Notes: generated by a model not told the origin, from the letters alone. Counted from the first letter of the stretch, positions 53,730 to 63,593 are shown. The stretch: 64,000 bases of DNA from Candidatus Albibeggiatoa sp. nov. NOAA (GCA_025800385.1 JAOXRS010000012.1:105489-169488), one strand, 5' to 3'. Program-made: numbers and translations.

Positions 53730-55514
53730 TTGTACTGTAATGTTATTATTACTCTCTTTCTGAATACAGCTCTCGCAAATATTCTGCTACCTTTCATGAA
53801 TAGTATTGTTTTCTTAATTATGCGCCGTATGCGTTTACCGCTTATGGTGTTGCTTACGGTATATGCCCTTGCAATGGTGGGTATGACCTTGATGCCCGGA
53901 GTCGATGACCAAGGCAATCTATGGTATATGGATTTTTTCCATGCTTTCTACTTTGTCTCTTACATGGGCACGACCATTGGTTTTGGTGAAATTCCTTATG
54001 CGTTTTCTGGTGCTCAGCGTATGTGGGCGACATTTTCCCTGTATTTGACTGTGGTTGCTTGGATTTATGCCATCGGAGCATTGTTGGCCTTGTTACAAGA
54101 TGAAGCCTTGAAACGGACTTTAGTTGAGCGACAATTTTCGCGCACTGTGAGTAATATTCATGAACCGTTTTACTTAATTTGTGGTTATGGCGACACAGGA
54201 CAAGCATTGGTTAGTTCATTGGAAGAACGGTTTTTAAGAGCGGTCGTTATCGAAAAAAGTCAAGATCGTATTAATAGCTTGATTATGGAGAATTATCCAG
54301 TTTACGTGCCGAAATTATGCGCAGATGCCAGCCAGCCATTGCATTTAATAGAAGGTGGGCTGCGTAATAAATATTGCTCGGCCATTGTTGCAATTACCAA
54401 TGATAATAATATTAACCTCAATATTGCGATTACGACTAAATTACTAAATCCTCAATTACCCGTAATTTGTCGCGTTGATTCGAATGAAGTGGCAGCAAAC
54501 ATGGCCACATTTGAAGCAGATTTTATTATTAATCCATTTACTATTTTCGCGCGGTTGCTACATATTATTCTGCATTCTCCAAGTTTGTTTTTACTACGAG
54601 AATGGTTGATCGGAAAACGTAATATTCCCATGAATGATAAATTACTCAGCCCACCACAGCATGGCTTATGGATTTTATGTGGCTATGGACGATTTGGTCA
54701 GGAAGTGTGTAAACAGCTTGAAAGAGAAGTGAATATTAGAATTGTAATTGTTGAGGCCAATTTAAGCGAAACGGGTTACCCCAGAGAAGAATATGTAATA
54801 GGCCGAGGCATGGAAACCGAAGTGTTAAAAGAGGCCAATATTGATCAGGCTGTGGGCATTGTCGCAGGCACAAACGATGATATGCACAACTTAGCGATTG
54901 TGATGGCCGCGCGCCAATTGAATCCTAATTTATATGTGATTATTCGGCAAAATGATGCAGCCAATCAGGTAATTTTTGATGCAGCACAAGCTGAAATCGT
55001 GATGCAAGCCAGCCAAATTATTGCCGATCATATTCGCATTTTATTAATGTCCCCTTTGCTCGCTGATTTTATTCGTGAATCTAAATTGCGTGGTAATCAT
55101 TGGGCAAACTATGTGATTAGTCGCATGATTGGAGTCATTCCTGAACATGATTCGCCAACAGTGTGGGAGACCGTAATTACACAACAGCAAGCCCCAGCAC
55201 TTTATCAGGCTTTATATAATGACCAATCCGCTAATATTAATACGTTATTGCGTGACCCAAAGAATAGGGATGAAAACTTATCTTGTATTGCGTTGATGTT
55301 GATTCGAGGTGATGAGCGCATTTTATTACCAGATGAAACCGAATGCTTAATGAAAGGCGATACATTATTGTGGTGTGGTCAACGCCGTGCTTCAATCAAT
55401 ATGGAATGGACATTACAAGATTCGTTTGTTTTTGCTTATGTTTCTCGGGGTATTATTATGCCTAGAAGTATTGTATGGCAATGGTTGCATAAGGGTTTAA
55501 CCCGACAAAATTAG
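53730..55514 (+). CDS. Potassium channel with two RCK/TrkA-N domains
   Basis: Inner-membrane ion channel: TM1 (about 30-52), a pore helix with a selectivity filter T-T-I-G-F-G-E (about 80-86), and TM2 (~95-125). Two TrkA-N Rossmann domains follow, L-I-C-G-Y-G-D-T-G-Q (~148-157) and W-I-L-C-G-Y-G-R-F-G-Q-E (~310-321), with a C-terminal regulatory part. The filter is close to the T-x-G-[YF]-G of K channels. At 594 residues it resembles MthK/KefC-like ligand-gated channels. The exact start is unsure: ATG 53730 and an in-frame ATG at 53796 both lack a clear ribosome site. Confidence 0.85.
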   Translation: MYCNVIITLFLNTALANILLPFMNSIVFLIMRRMRLPLMVLLTVYALAMVGMTLMPGVDDQGNLWYMDFFHAFYFVSYMGTTIGFGEIPYAFSGAQRMWATFSLYLTVVAWIYAIGALLALLQDEALKRTLVERQFSRTVSNIHEPFYLICGYGDTGQALVSSLEERFLRAVVIEKSQDRINSLIMENYPVYVPKLCADASQPLHLIEGGLRNKYCSAIVAITNDNNINLNIAITTKLLNPQLPVICRVDSNEVAANMATFEADFIINPFTIFARLLHIILHSPSLFLLREWLIGKRNIPMNDKLLSPPQHGLWILCGYGRFGQEVCKQLEREVNIRIVIVEANLSETGYPREEYVIGRGMETEVLKEANIDQAVGIVAGTNDDMHNLAIVMAARQLNPNLYVIIRQNDAANQVIFDAAQAEIVMQASQIIADHIRILLMSPLLADFIRESKLRGNHWANYVISRMIGVIPEHDSPTVWETVITQQQAPALYQALYNDQSANINTLLRDPKNRDENLSCIALMLIRGDERILLPDETECLMKGDTLLWCGQRRASINMEWTLQDSFVFAYVSRGIIMPRSIVWQWLHKGLTRQN

Positions 55515-55754
55515 TTACATTAAATACTGATTGTAAACAGTAATTACGAGCTGCTCATAGTCTAATAGAAAGATGGGGCAGCACCTCACCATGCGAAAAA
55601 TGTTTCACCATGATTTAGCCGTTGGTGAAAAACCTGTCAGAAGCTTCATTTAATCGTCCTTTGCTATTTTCCATAAGCACTAAAAGATGTCACTGAATAT
55701 CTATACTCTGAACTGTTATAATAGATAGACTTTTTTTGTTCTGATTATCTTGTT

Positions 55755-58700
55755 ATGCCACGTTTTGTTCACCTGCATACCCATACTGAATTCTCTCTCA
55801 TTGACGGCTTGGTTCGTATTAAACCCCTGATTAAAGCGGTACAAGCGGCACAAATGCCAGCCTGTGCAGTGACGGATTTCAGCAATTTATGCGGCTTAGT
55901 CCAATTTTACAAAGCAGCTAATAGTGCAGGCATTAAACCGATTATCGGTTCGGACATTTTAATTGACAACGGCAATGAACCACCATCACATCTAGTCTTA
56001 TTGTGCCAAGACAAACAAGGTTATATCAATCTCAGTGAATTAGTGTCGCTTAGCTATTTAGAAGGCTTAAAAAAAGATGTACCGCATGTCCACCGTGAAT
56101 GGTTTGAAGGACGAACAGACGGTTTAATTGCATTATCTGCAGGACGTTTAGGTGATGTTGGACAAGCATTGTTAGCAGGCAATCACGAGCAAGCCAAACA
56201 GCATTTACAATTCTGGCAAACTCATTTCCCGAATCGATTTTATTTAGAACTCCAGCGCACAGGCCGTCCACAAGAAGAGGAATATATTCACGCTGCAGTG
56301 CAATTAGCAATTGAAACCCAAACCCCCGTTGTTGCAACTAACGATGTGGTGTTTCTTAAAGAAGATGATTACGAAGCCCATGAAGTCCGAGTTTGTATTC
56401 ATGATGGCTATGTTTTAGATGATAATCGCCGCCCTAGAATTTACAGCACCCAACAATATTTGCGTTCGCCTGAAGAAATGGCGGAATTATTCAGCGATAT
56501 TCCCGAAGCAATTGAGAATACTTGGCGGATTGCGCAACGTTGCAACATTGAGTTGACGTTAGGTAAAAACTATTTGCCAGACTTTCCTGTGCCCGAAGGC
56601 ATGACAATGGATGAGTATTTTTGTGAATTATCACGCAAAGGTTTGGATGATCGCTTTAACACTGTTTTAAAAGATAAAGTTGACCAACGCCAAGAATATG
56701 ACGAGCGGCTACAAGTCGAACTTGATGTGATTTTACAAATGGGTTTCCCCGGCTATTTCCTCATCGTTGCCGATTTTATTCAATGGTCAAAAGATAACGA
56801 CGTACCTGTAGGGCCGGGGCGGGGTTCAGGTGCGGGCTCGATTGTAGCGTATGCGTTAAAAATTACCGATTTAGACCCGATTGAGTATGATTTGCTATTT
56901 GAGCGTTTTTTGAATCCTGAACGGGTATCGATGCCTGACTTTGACGTGGACTTCTGTATGGAAGGACGTGATCGGGTGATTCAATATGTTGCGGAAACTT
57001 ATGGCAAAGAACATGTTTCGCAAATTATCACTTTTGGTACGATGGCGGCAAAGGCGGTAGTGCGTGATGTGGGTCGCGTTTTGGGGCATCCATATCCATT
57101 TGTTGACCAGATTTCTAAGCTGATTCCATTTGAAATTGGCATGACCTTAACCAAAGCTCTGGAACAAGAAGAACAACTTGAGCAACGTTATCAAAATGAT
57201 GAAGGAGTTAAAGCAATTATCGATATGGCGTTGAAGCTGGAAGGCTTAACCCGAAATGTCGGTACGCACGCAGGTGGTGTGGTGATTGGCCCTTCAAAAT
57301 TGACCGATTTTTGCCCGTTATATTGGGATGGCAATCCTGAAAATACCATGGTTACGCAGCTGGATAAAAATGATGTTGAAACCATCGGTTTGGTCAAATT
57401 CGACTTTTTAGGTTTGCGGACATTGACGATTATTAAATGGGCGTTGGAAAACATTGTTAAAGTTGGCGGTGAAGCACCTGATATGTTGGAAATCCCGCTC
57501 GATGACACAGCCGCATTCGATTTACTGAAAAAAGCCCAGACGACAGCTGTGTTTCAATTGGAATCTCGCGGCATGAAAGAGTTGATTAAACGCTTATTAC
57601 CAGACTGTTTTGAGGATATTGTCGCACTAGTTGCACTGTTTCGTCCAGGTCCTTTGCAATCGGGAATGGTGGATGACTTTATTAATCGTAAGCATGGGCT
57701 GGCTGAGATTGAATATCCACACCCAGATTTAGAACCGATTTTAAAACCGACTTACGGCATTATTTTGTACCAAGAACAGGTAATGCAAATTTCTCAAGTC
57801 TTAGCCAATTATACCTTGGGCGGTGCAGATTTACTCCGGAGAGCCATGGGGAAAAAAAAGGCTGAGGAAATGGCAAAGCAACGTGCTACTTTCACCGAAG
57901 GGGCTTTAAAACGAGAAGTTAAAGAAGAAACTGCAACTTATATTTTTGATTTGATGGAAAAGTTTGCTGGTTATGGATTTAATAAATGTGTAATTGGTAG
58001 CACTTTGGTTGCAAATCCTGAAACGGGTGAGTTGTTAACGGTTAAATCTTTATTTAAAAATGGCATTAAACAAGTTGCTAGTTTACAAGCCGACAAAAAA
58101 ATGGGTGTTAGTGATGTTGTGCAAGTGATGGAAAATGGGGCTAAGCCTGTATTTCAGTTAACTACGGCAACAGGTAAACAAATAACAACCACAGATAATC
58201 ATCCTTTTTTAACAATGGAAGGCTGGAAACCATTAGCGGAATTAAACGCAGGTCAAAGGATTGCGAGTCCTTCACAGTTGCCAATTGAAGGCAAAGAGAA
58301 CTGGGAAACATCTATATTCGAAGACATCAAACCACATCAATTATTGCCAGACAATATATTTAAATTAAAAAATGATGCTTTAAATATTTTTATCAAAAAC
58401 TATTGGACAAAATTTGGCAGTTTAGAGGCTGAAAAGCATTGTATTCAAACAACATCAAAGCCTTTATTACACCAACTACAACATTTGTTATTAAGACTTG
58501 GTATTGTTTGTTACATCAAGGAATCAGAAGAAAGCAATGATCGAGCTTACAAATTCAACTTGGTAGTGTCTGCTACAAGTAACGTTCAGGTTTTTGAAGC
58601 TGAAAACAGAACATTCCCAATAAATATTCCCAAACAAGATTTAGAAACAAGTAATACAGACATTTTCTGGGAAACTATTGTCAGTATTGAACCTGCTGGC

Positions 58701-59978
58701 TCTGAAATGACATATGACTTGGAGGTGCAAGAGACACATAATTTCGTTGCCAATGATTTGATTATTCATAACTCTCACTCGGCGGCTTATGCTTTTGTTT
58801 CCTACCAAACGGCATGGCTAAAAGCGCATTATCCCGCGGCGTTTATGGCGGCTGTTTTATCTTCAGATATGGATAACACTGATAAAGTTGTTGGCTTGAT
58901 TGATGATTGCCGTGAAATGAAGCTCGAAGTGAAACCCCCTCATGTGAATTACTGCGATTACAAATTTACGATTGCCGATAACCAAACCATTTTATACGGG
59001 CTTGGCGCGATCAAAGGTGTAGGTGAAAACGCAATTGAAAGTATTGTCATTTCCCGTAAAGAAAATAAAGAATTTAAAGACTTATTTGATTTCTGTAAAA
59101 AAATTGATTTGCGTAAAGTCAATCGCCGAGTATTAGAAGCTTTAGTAAAATCGGGTTGTTTTGATAGTATGGGGGCGAGCCGTGCGACTTTGACAGCGTC
59201 TTTGGATACTGCGATTAAATTAGCTGAAAAACACGCCAGCGATAAAAGCACGGGACAAAATAGTTTATTTGCGATGTTTGACACGCCTGAGGAGCAAGCA
59301 GAAGAAAAAGTCCCTTATGCTGAAAATGTGATGGAATGGACGGACATCCAGCGGTTAAATGGTGAAAAAGATTGTCTCGGCTTGTATTTAACAGGGCATC
59401 CGATTGACCAATATAAAACTGAGCTTAAAAATTTCTCCTATACCACTTTATCAAAAGTCCGCCCTACTAATCGTGGCTCAACCGCAAAAGTGATTGGCTT
59501 AATGTTGGGTGTGCGAATCATCAATAGTCGGCGTGGCAAAATGGCGATTATTCAACTGGATGATAATACTGGGCGTTTGGATGCAACCATGTTTTCTAGT
59601 GTTTATACGGAAGTGCAGCATAAACTAGAAAAAGATGCGATTTTAGTCGTAGAAGGTGAAGTACGCGAAGATGAATATAGCGGTGGCTTTACCATGAACG
59701 CCAGTAATGTCATGACCTTTCCAGAGGCGCGTGAAAAATCAGCCAAATATATGATGATTCAAGTTACGGAACAGCAAGTACAAAAGCAATTTACCCAAAA
59801 TTTATTAACCCTCTTGCAAGCTAATCAAGGTCGTTGCCCAATTATCGTCAATTATCAAAATAAGGAAGCTGAAGTAAAATTACGGCTTGGTGGGCAATGG
59901 GCAGTGATGCCAAGCGATGATTTTATTAGTCAGTTAGAAAATCTATTGGGGCATGGCAAAGTTAAAATTGAATATTGA
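55755..59978 (+). CDS. dnaE: DNA polymerase III alpha subunit with intein
   Basis: Replicative polymerase. The N-terminus has the PHP domain (H-L-H-T-H-T-E-F-S-L-I-D-G), then the polymerase core (G-P-G-R-G-S-G-A-G-S-I-V and P-D-F-D-V-D-F-C, about 355-400), and the helix-hairpin-helix and OB domains at the C-terminus. The 1,407 residues are ~250 longer than usual because an intein interrupts it at G-F-N-K / S-H-S-A-A-Y. Without it the host protein is 1,145 residues, close to the 1,160 of E. coli. The ATG has no clear ribosome site. Active enzyme depends on intein splicing. Confidence 0.97.
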   Translation: MPRFVHLHTHTEFSLIDGLVRIKPLIKAVQAAQMPACAVTDFSNLCGLVQFYKAANSAGIKPIIGSDILIDNGNEPPSHLVLLCQDKQGYINLSELVSLSYLEGLKKDVPHVHREWFEGRTDGLIALSAGRLGDVGQALLAGNHEQAKQHLQFWQTHFPNRFYLELQRTGRPQEEEYIHAAVQLAIETQTPVVATNDVVFLKEDDYEAHEVRVCIHDGYVLDDNRRPRIYSTQQYLRSPEEMAELFSDIPEAIENTWRIAQRCNIELTLGKNYLPDFPVPEGMTMDEYFCELSRKGLDDRFNTVLKDKVDQRQEYDERLQVELDVILQMGFPGYFLIVADFIQWSKDNDVPVGPGRGSGAGSIVAYALKITDLDPIEYDLLFERFLNPERVSMPDFDVDFCMEGRDRVIQYVAETYGKEHVSQIITFGTMAAKAVVRDVGRVLGHPYPFVDQISKLIPFEIGMTLTKALEQEEQLEQRYQNDEGVKAIIDMALKLEGLTRNVGTHAGGVVIGPSKLTDFCPLYWDGNPENTMVTQLDKNDVETIGLVKFDFLGLRTLTIIKWALENIVKVGGEAPDMLEIPLDDTAAFDLLKKAQTTAVFQLESRGMKELIKRLLPDCFEDIVALVALFRPGPLQSGMVDDFINRKHGLAEIEYPHPDLEPILKPTYGIILYQEQVMQISQVLANYTLGGADLLRRAMGKKKAEEMAKQRATFTEGALKREVKEETATYIFDLMEKFAGYGFNKCVIGSTLVANPETGELLTVKSLFKNGIKQVASLQADKKMGVSDVVQVMENGAKPVFQLTTATGKQITTTDNHPFLTMEGWKPLAELNAGQRIASPSQLPIEGKENWETSIFEDIKPHQLLPDNIFKLKNDALNIFIKNYWTKFGSLEAEKHCIQTTSKPLLHQLQHLLLRLGIVCYIKESEESNDRAYKFNLVVSATSNVQVFEAENRTFPINIPKQDLETSNTDIFWETIVSIEPAGSEMTYDLEVQETHNFVANDLIIHNSHSAAYAFVSYQTAWLKAHYPAAFMAAVLSSDMDNTDKVVGLIDDCREMKLEVKPPHVNYCDYKFTIADNQTILYGLGAIKGVGENAIESIVISRKENKEFKDLFDFCKKIDLRKVNRRVLEALVKSGCFDSMGASRATLTASLDTAIKLAEKHASDKSTGQNSLFAMFDTPEEQAEEKVPYAENVMEWTDIQRLNGEKDCLGLYLTGHPIDQYKTELKNFSYTTLSKVRPTNRGSTAKVIGLMLGVRIINSRRGKMAIIQLDDNTGRLDATMFSSVYTEVQHKLEKDAILVVEGEVREDEYSGGFTMNASNVMTFPEAREKSAKYMMIQVTEQQVQKQFTQNLLTLLQANQGRCPIIVNYQNKEAEVKLRLGGQWAVMPSDDFISQLENLLGHGKVKIEY
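57987..58772 (+). other. Intein in DnaE with homing-endonuclease remnant
   Basis: 262 residues (745-1006 of the precursor). It starts with Cys (C-V-I-G-S-T-L-V, block A) and has block B T-T-D-N-H-P-F-L-T. It ends with block F/G Y-D-L-E-V-Q-E-T-H-N-F-V-A and L-I-I-H-N, followed by Ser as the +1 extein residue. All splicing residues (Cys1, block-B His, penultimate His, final Asn, +1 Ser) are present. Between the blocks, L-H-Q-L-Q-H-L-L-L-R-L-G-I-V-C-Y-I-K resembles block H of LAGLIDADG intein endonucleases, but no LAGLIDADG motif is seen. It therefore looks like an intein that is losing its endonuclease. Confidence 0.9.
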
Positions 59979-60068
59979 TTTATTAAGGATTGTGTAGATG
60001 GTGAAACAATATTGAATCAGTCACGTGGGTTAGGATAGAATGCTGTTTTTCTGTTTGAACGTCTTGCT

Positions 60069-61277
60069 ATGCGTACCGCCTTACTGGTTTATTATCACTC
60101 TCCGCAGCACATTAGCTGGATTCAATTCCAAGCCCCTGCCAAAATTTTAAATACTCGCCTGAATACCAGTATTGAAACATTGCCCAAGCAATGCTACCCC
60201 GTTTACGTATTATTTACTGGTACGCAATGCACCCTACAGCAAGCCGAAACACCTACTAAACAACGCCAGCGTCTAGCTCAGGCAATCCCCTACATTTTGG
60301 AAGAACAGCTAGCACAAGATGTAGAATTGCTGCATTTTGCGATTGGAACACCACGGAATAATGAAGTTGCGGTTGCGGTTGTTAGCCATGACACGATGCA
60401 AACTTGTTTACAGGCTTTTCAGCAGCAGGGCATTCAGCCTACGATGATTTTGCCCGAGATGTTAGCGTTACCTTATCATGGGGAAAGTACGTGGAGTGTG
60501 ATGTTGTGGGAAGAAAAAGTGATTGTGCGCACAGGCGAATCAGCGGGCTTTAGTATTGAATTAAATAATGTATCCGCGTTATTACAAACTCAAACCAGTT
60601 TGCCCGAAAAAATCCATGTGTTTTCCAGTCCCCAAAATGAGGCATTATTGACCACTTTGCACGGTTTAGGGGTGAATGTGGAACAGCATTCTCATTCAGA
60701 ACCCACACTTGCGTGGTTTGTACGCAGCTTAAAATCATACCATCCACTCAACTGTCTACAAGACGAGTATATCCCCCAAAACAAAGCCACCTCGTTATGG
60801 AAAGTATCAAGGCTGACTTTAGCTTTATTGGGGATTTTAGCCATTGTATTGGTGGGACAAATTTGGCTTGAAGTGCAACAGCTTAAGCAACAACGTCAAC
60901 AACTGACTCAACAAATTAATCAGCTATATCGACAAACATTCCCAGATGCACGAAAAGTTGTCAACGCTCGTGCTCAAATGGAACAAAAATTGCTGAGTTT
61001 TCAGAAGCAGAATCAGCAACCTGTTGCACCGTCTTTTTTACAATTACTGAAATCAATCAGTCCTGCATTATCACAGGCAAAAGATTTTCAGCTCCAGCGA
61101 CTTGATTATCGACATGGTAATTTTGATTTACAAATTACAGTCGCAGATTTACAGTCATTAGAGAAAGTCAAACAACAGCTTGCACGCCAACAGTTTCAAG
61201 TTGAGATTAATTCGGCAGTGAGCCAAAATAATTTTGTAAAAAGTCGCTTGCGAATAAGATATGTTGCTAAGCGTTAG
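60069..61277 (+). CDS. gspL: Type II secretion system protein GspL
   Basis: Inner-membrane GspL links the secretion ATPase GspE to GspM. The N-terminal ~235 residues are the cytoplasmic actin-like domain (Q-R-L-A-Q-A-I-P-Y-I-L-E-E-Q-L-A, about 75-90). One membrane helix lies at about 252-272 and the periplasmic part is at 275-402, with a Gln-rich coiled coil. The 402-residue length fits. No gspM follows, nor any other gsp gene; a SemiSWEET gene runs convergently and overlaps it by four bases. It is therefore an isolated gspL, or the cluster is dispersed. Confidence 0.85.
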   Translation: MRTALLVYYHSPQHISWIQFQAPAKILNTRLNTSIETLPKQCYPVYVLFTGTQCTLQQAETPTKQRQRLAQAIPYILEEQLAQDVELLHFAIGTPRNNEVAVAVVSHDTMQTCLQAFQQQGIQPTMILPEMLALPYHGESTWSVMLWEEKVIVRTGESAGFSIELNNVSALLQTQTSLPEKIHVFSSPQNEALLTTLHGLGVNVEQHSHSEPTLAWFVRSLKSYHPLNCLQDEYIPQNKATSLWKVSRLTLALLGILAIVLVGQIWLEVQQLKQQRQQLTQQINQLYRQTFPDARKVVNARAQMEQKLLSFQKQNQQPVAPSFLQLLKSISPALSQAKDFQLQRLDYRHGNFDLQITVADLQSLEKVKQQLARQQFQVEINSAVSQNNFVKSRLRIRYVAKR

Positions 61278-61528
61278 CTGCCATATTTGAGTTTGACACG
61301 CAAAATGTAAAATGTGAGAAATAGTGTAACAGTATTGACTGCAACAAGGTGCATTGCCCCTAATATCACACCATATACGATCCATAGTACAACTGGCATC
61401 GCAAATAAAAATAGCATAGAGAATGAAAATTCTGCCGTTTCTTGGGTTTTATATGCTTTGTAGGCAAGGGGTAAACAAATATAAATACCCACGACGGCAA
61501 CAAGCAATCCAAGGAAGTCCGTTGTCAT
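61274..61528 (-). CDS. SemiSWEET-family sugar transporter
   Basis: An 84-residue membrane protein with three helices (about 5-24, 36-55 and 60-78), the half-size of a SWEET. It forms dimers that export or import mono- or disaccharides. Motifs P-L-A-Y-K-A-Y-K-T-Q-E-T and W-I-V-Y-G-V-I-L-G and the Asn in A-V-N-T-V-T match the family (PQ-loop P, Trp-x-x-Tyr-Gly, Asn in TM3). Its stop overlaps the gspL stop region by four bases on the opposite strand. Confidence 0.85.
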   Translation of the reverse strand: MTTDFLGLLVAVVGIYICLPLAYKAYKTQETAEFSFSMLFLFAMPVVLWIVYGVILGAMHLVAVNTVTLFLTFYILRVKLKYGS

Positions 61529-61948
61529 TGTTCCTACCTCATCAATCCTTAAATAATGTCATAGTTAATAAGCCAAAGCCATCCACTGGTATGCACGACT
61601 TCGCTCGTGTTTCAATACCTTATTATATAATATAAGATGGCCATTTTCTACAAATCGTTAATTTTAATAGAAAAGATTAAGACAATACAATATGCTAACA
61701 TTGCCTTTATCAAAAAGAATCTTAATACTGATTAAGCTTAACTTTCTGAATTATATCAAATAATCTTATCTTTAATAAACAAGCACAATTGTCCTGTCTG
61801 ACAAAAGCTCGAATAAAGCGATAAACGGTCGTAAATTATTATTATCATTTAAATTACTTACATTTTAGTCAGGATTTTGTGATTTAGGAAACAAGATTAG
61901 TTTTATGAGTGGTTTTTCAAATAAATAGGCTTGCTTAAAATATTAAAT
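61529..61948. other. Intergenic region, no gene seen
   Basis: AT-rich and free of ORFs that I can support. A small hairpin CACGA-CTTCGC-TCGTG (61594-61609) is the only clear structure. Both flanking genes lie on the minus strand: it contains the SemiSWEET promoter and the 3' end of the methyltransferase unit. Confidence 0.35.
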
Positions 61949-61984
61949 GTGACAATCTTACTGACTTCAGTATAACGAAGATTG
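61949..61984 (-). terminator. Hairpin after methyltransferase gene
   Basis: GACAATCTT (61949-61957) pairs with AAGATTGCC (61976-61984) with one mismatch, a few bases before the stop of the minus-strand methyltransferase gene. It is a looser member of the gene-end hairpin group. Confidence 0.5.
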
Positions 61985-62004
61985 CCACTCGGTATAGTGT
62001 GAAA

Positions 62005-62901
62005 TTAGCGAGCTTTGTGCGCCCAAATATAATATTGTGGCTCGCCTAAATAGCCATACAGCTTTGACCAATAGTGACACAAACAGACATCACTGAAGCC
62101 CACATTACGTAATTGCTGTAAAAAATCCCAGCCAAAATCGTTAAAAACCAGCGAACCTTCATCTGAAATTGGATTGCCATGATATTCGGGTGCTAAATAA
62201 TGTTCTAATTTACCATCTCTAATTTTAGCGCGACATATTGTATGTTTTGCATTAAGGTAGAAAGGAATAGATAGGAATAGTTCACCTTTAGGTTTTAATA
62301 TACGATAGATTTCTTGTAATGCCTTCTGGGGTTGATTGACATGTTCTAGCACATCATTTGACATAATAATATCTACACTACTATCAGCAAAACTTAAATT
62401 TTCTAAGTCTTCATGCCGTATATTCTTAACCAAACCATCTTGTAATGTACCACCTTCAATATTTTCTCCAAGGTATTCACTACCAATACAGGTTACATTT
62501 TCAAATGATTTAAAATAATTGACCAACCACTGAAAAACCGAAGTCACCTGCTCTGTGGCATAGAGCGTTAAGGGTTCATCACTTGATTCACAACGTGTAC
62601 GGATGGTGTCTTTAACCGCATGAATAATAGCTCGCTGGCGATTATTTAAATTACATTGACATAAAATCCGTTCACGCCAATTTGGTTGCCAACCTTGCTC
62701 TGTATCAACACCACCAAATTCCTTATCAATCAGGAAGCGAGAATGGGCATCGCAACCTTTACATACGCCGCCCCATTTAAACGAATCTTGTTCTGCATGT
62801 TTATCAAGCAATGCCTGTTCAAAAGCACGATGTGTTGCAAAGTCGCCATGTAAATAATATTGCTCAAATGAGGCATGGTCATAAAATTTTTGTACAATCA
62901 T
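62005..62901 (-). CDS. SAM-dependent methyltransferase, type 11
   Basis: The 298-residue soluble protein holds a class I methyltransferase domain (about 105-250). The SAM site looks like C-I-G-S-E-Y-L-G-E, followed by E-D-L-E-N-L-S-F-A-D-S-S-V-D-I and N-D-V-L-E-H-V, with P-K-G-E-L-F-L-S-I-P-F. An N-terminal C-K-G-C and C-Q-C pair may bind zinc. This architecture is common in cell-surface or antibiotic-biosynthesis methyltransferases, but the acceptor is unknown. Its start overlaps the cpoB stop by four bases (ATGA), so it is read with cpoB. Confidence 0.8.
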   Translation of the reverse strand: MIVQKFYDHASFEQYYLHGDFATHRAFEQALLDKHAEQDSFKWGGVCKGCDAHSRFLIDKEFGGVDTEQGWQPNWRERILCQCNLNNRQRAIIHAVKDTIRTRCESSDEPLTLYATEQVTSVFQWLVNYFKSFENVTCIGSEYLGENIEGGTLQDGLVKNIRHEDLENLSFADSSVDIIMSNDVLEHVNQPQKALQEIYRILKPKGELFLSIPFYLNAKHTICRAKIRDGKLEHYLAPEYHGNPISDEGSLVFNDFGWDFLQQLRNVGFSDVCLCHYWSKLYGYLGEPQYYIWAHKAR

Positions 62902-63593
62902 TGCGCTTTCATCTCAATTAGTTTTTTAGATGCCAAACGTGCAACGGAGTCACTAGGATAAGATTGCTTAATTTGGGTCAATAGGGTTTTAGCTTGTGTA
63001 AAATCTTTCAGTTCATAATAGCAGTACGCAATTTTCAATTCCGCTTGAGCACGTTTAGCACTTTGAGGATAACGTTCAACCAATTGTTCATATGCCACCA
63101 ACGCTGAAATAAAATCACGTTTTGAATAATACGCTTCGGCTAACCAAAATTGTGCATCGTCAGCATATTGACTGTTCGGATATAAAATTAGGAATTCTTG
63201 AAAGTCATTAATTGCCTGCTCGTCATTGCCCGATTCTAAAATCAGGTAAATTCTTTGATAGGCTTTTTTATCATCAGGTAAAGCGGCTGTTTGGTTAGAA
63301 GGCATCGACATCGAGCCATTATTGATAGGTACAATATTTGTCTTTGGTTGTTTAGTGGCTGATTCCATACGTTGAGATTGTAAGCGTTTCACTTGATGTT
63401 CTAATAACTCTAATTCTCCGCGCAGCTGTTGAATCGCTATATTTTGTTGAGCAATATGACTGTCTTGTTCTAACACTGTTTGTCTTAATTGAGAAACTTG
63501 TTGTTGCAAGTACAGCATGTCTGATTCAAGTTGGGTTTGTGCCGATACGTTACTCCCCCATACAAAAAGGCTGAGCCATAACCACTTGTGCAT
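62898..63593 (-). CDS. cpoB: Cell division coordinator CpoB (YbgF)
   Basis: Periplasmic protein of the Tol-Pal region that coordinates septal peptidoglycan synthesis with outer-membrane constriction. The signal peptide covers about residues 1-18 (V-S-A). A coiled coil lies at about 22-75 (trimerisation), a linker at ~76-105, then TPR repeats at ~108-230 (A-Q-F-W-L-A-E-A-Y-Y-S-K-R-D-F). The 231-residue length fits. tolA, tolB and pal are not in this window: the gene begins near the right end and its upstream neighbour is on the other strand. Confidence 0.88.
   Translation of the reverse strand: MHKWLWLSLFVWGSNVSAQTQLESDMLYLQQQVSQLRQTVLEQDSHIAQQNIAIQQLRGELELLEHQVKRLQSQRMESATKQPKTNIVPINNGSMSMPSNQTAALPDDKKAYQRIYLILESGNDEQAINDFQEFLILYPNSQYADDAQFWLAEAYYSKRDFISALVAYEQLVERYPQSAKRAQAELKIAYCYYELKDFTQAKTLLTQIKQSYPSDSVARLASKKLIEMKAQ

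Noticed and set aside
57987..58772. Frameshift or pseudogene in dnaE
   Set aside because: The extra sequence is in frame, begins with Cys and ends with His-Asn followed by Ser, with all intein blocks, so it is an intein.
61423..61635. Plus-strand ORF covering the SemiSWEET start
   Set aside because: No ribosome site, no recognisable motif; the opposite strand encodes a complete SemiSWEET protein.
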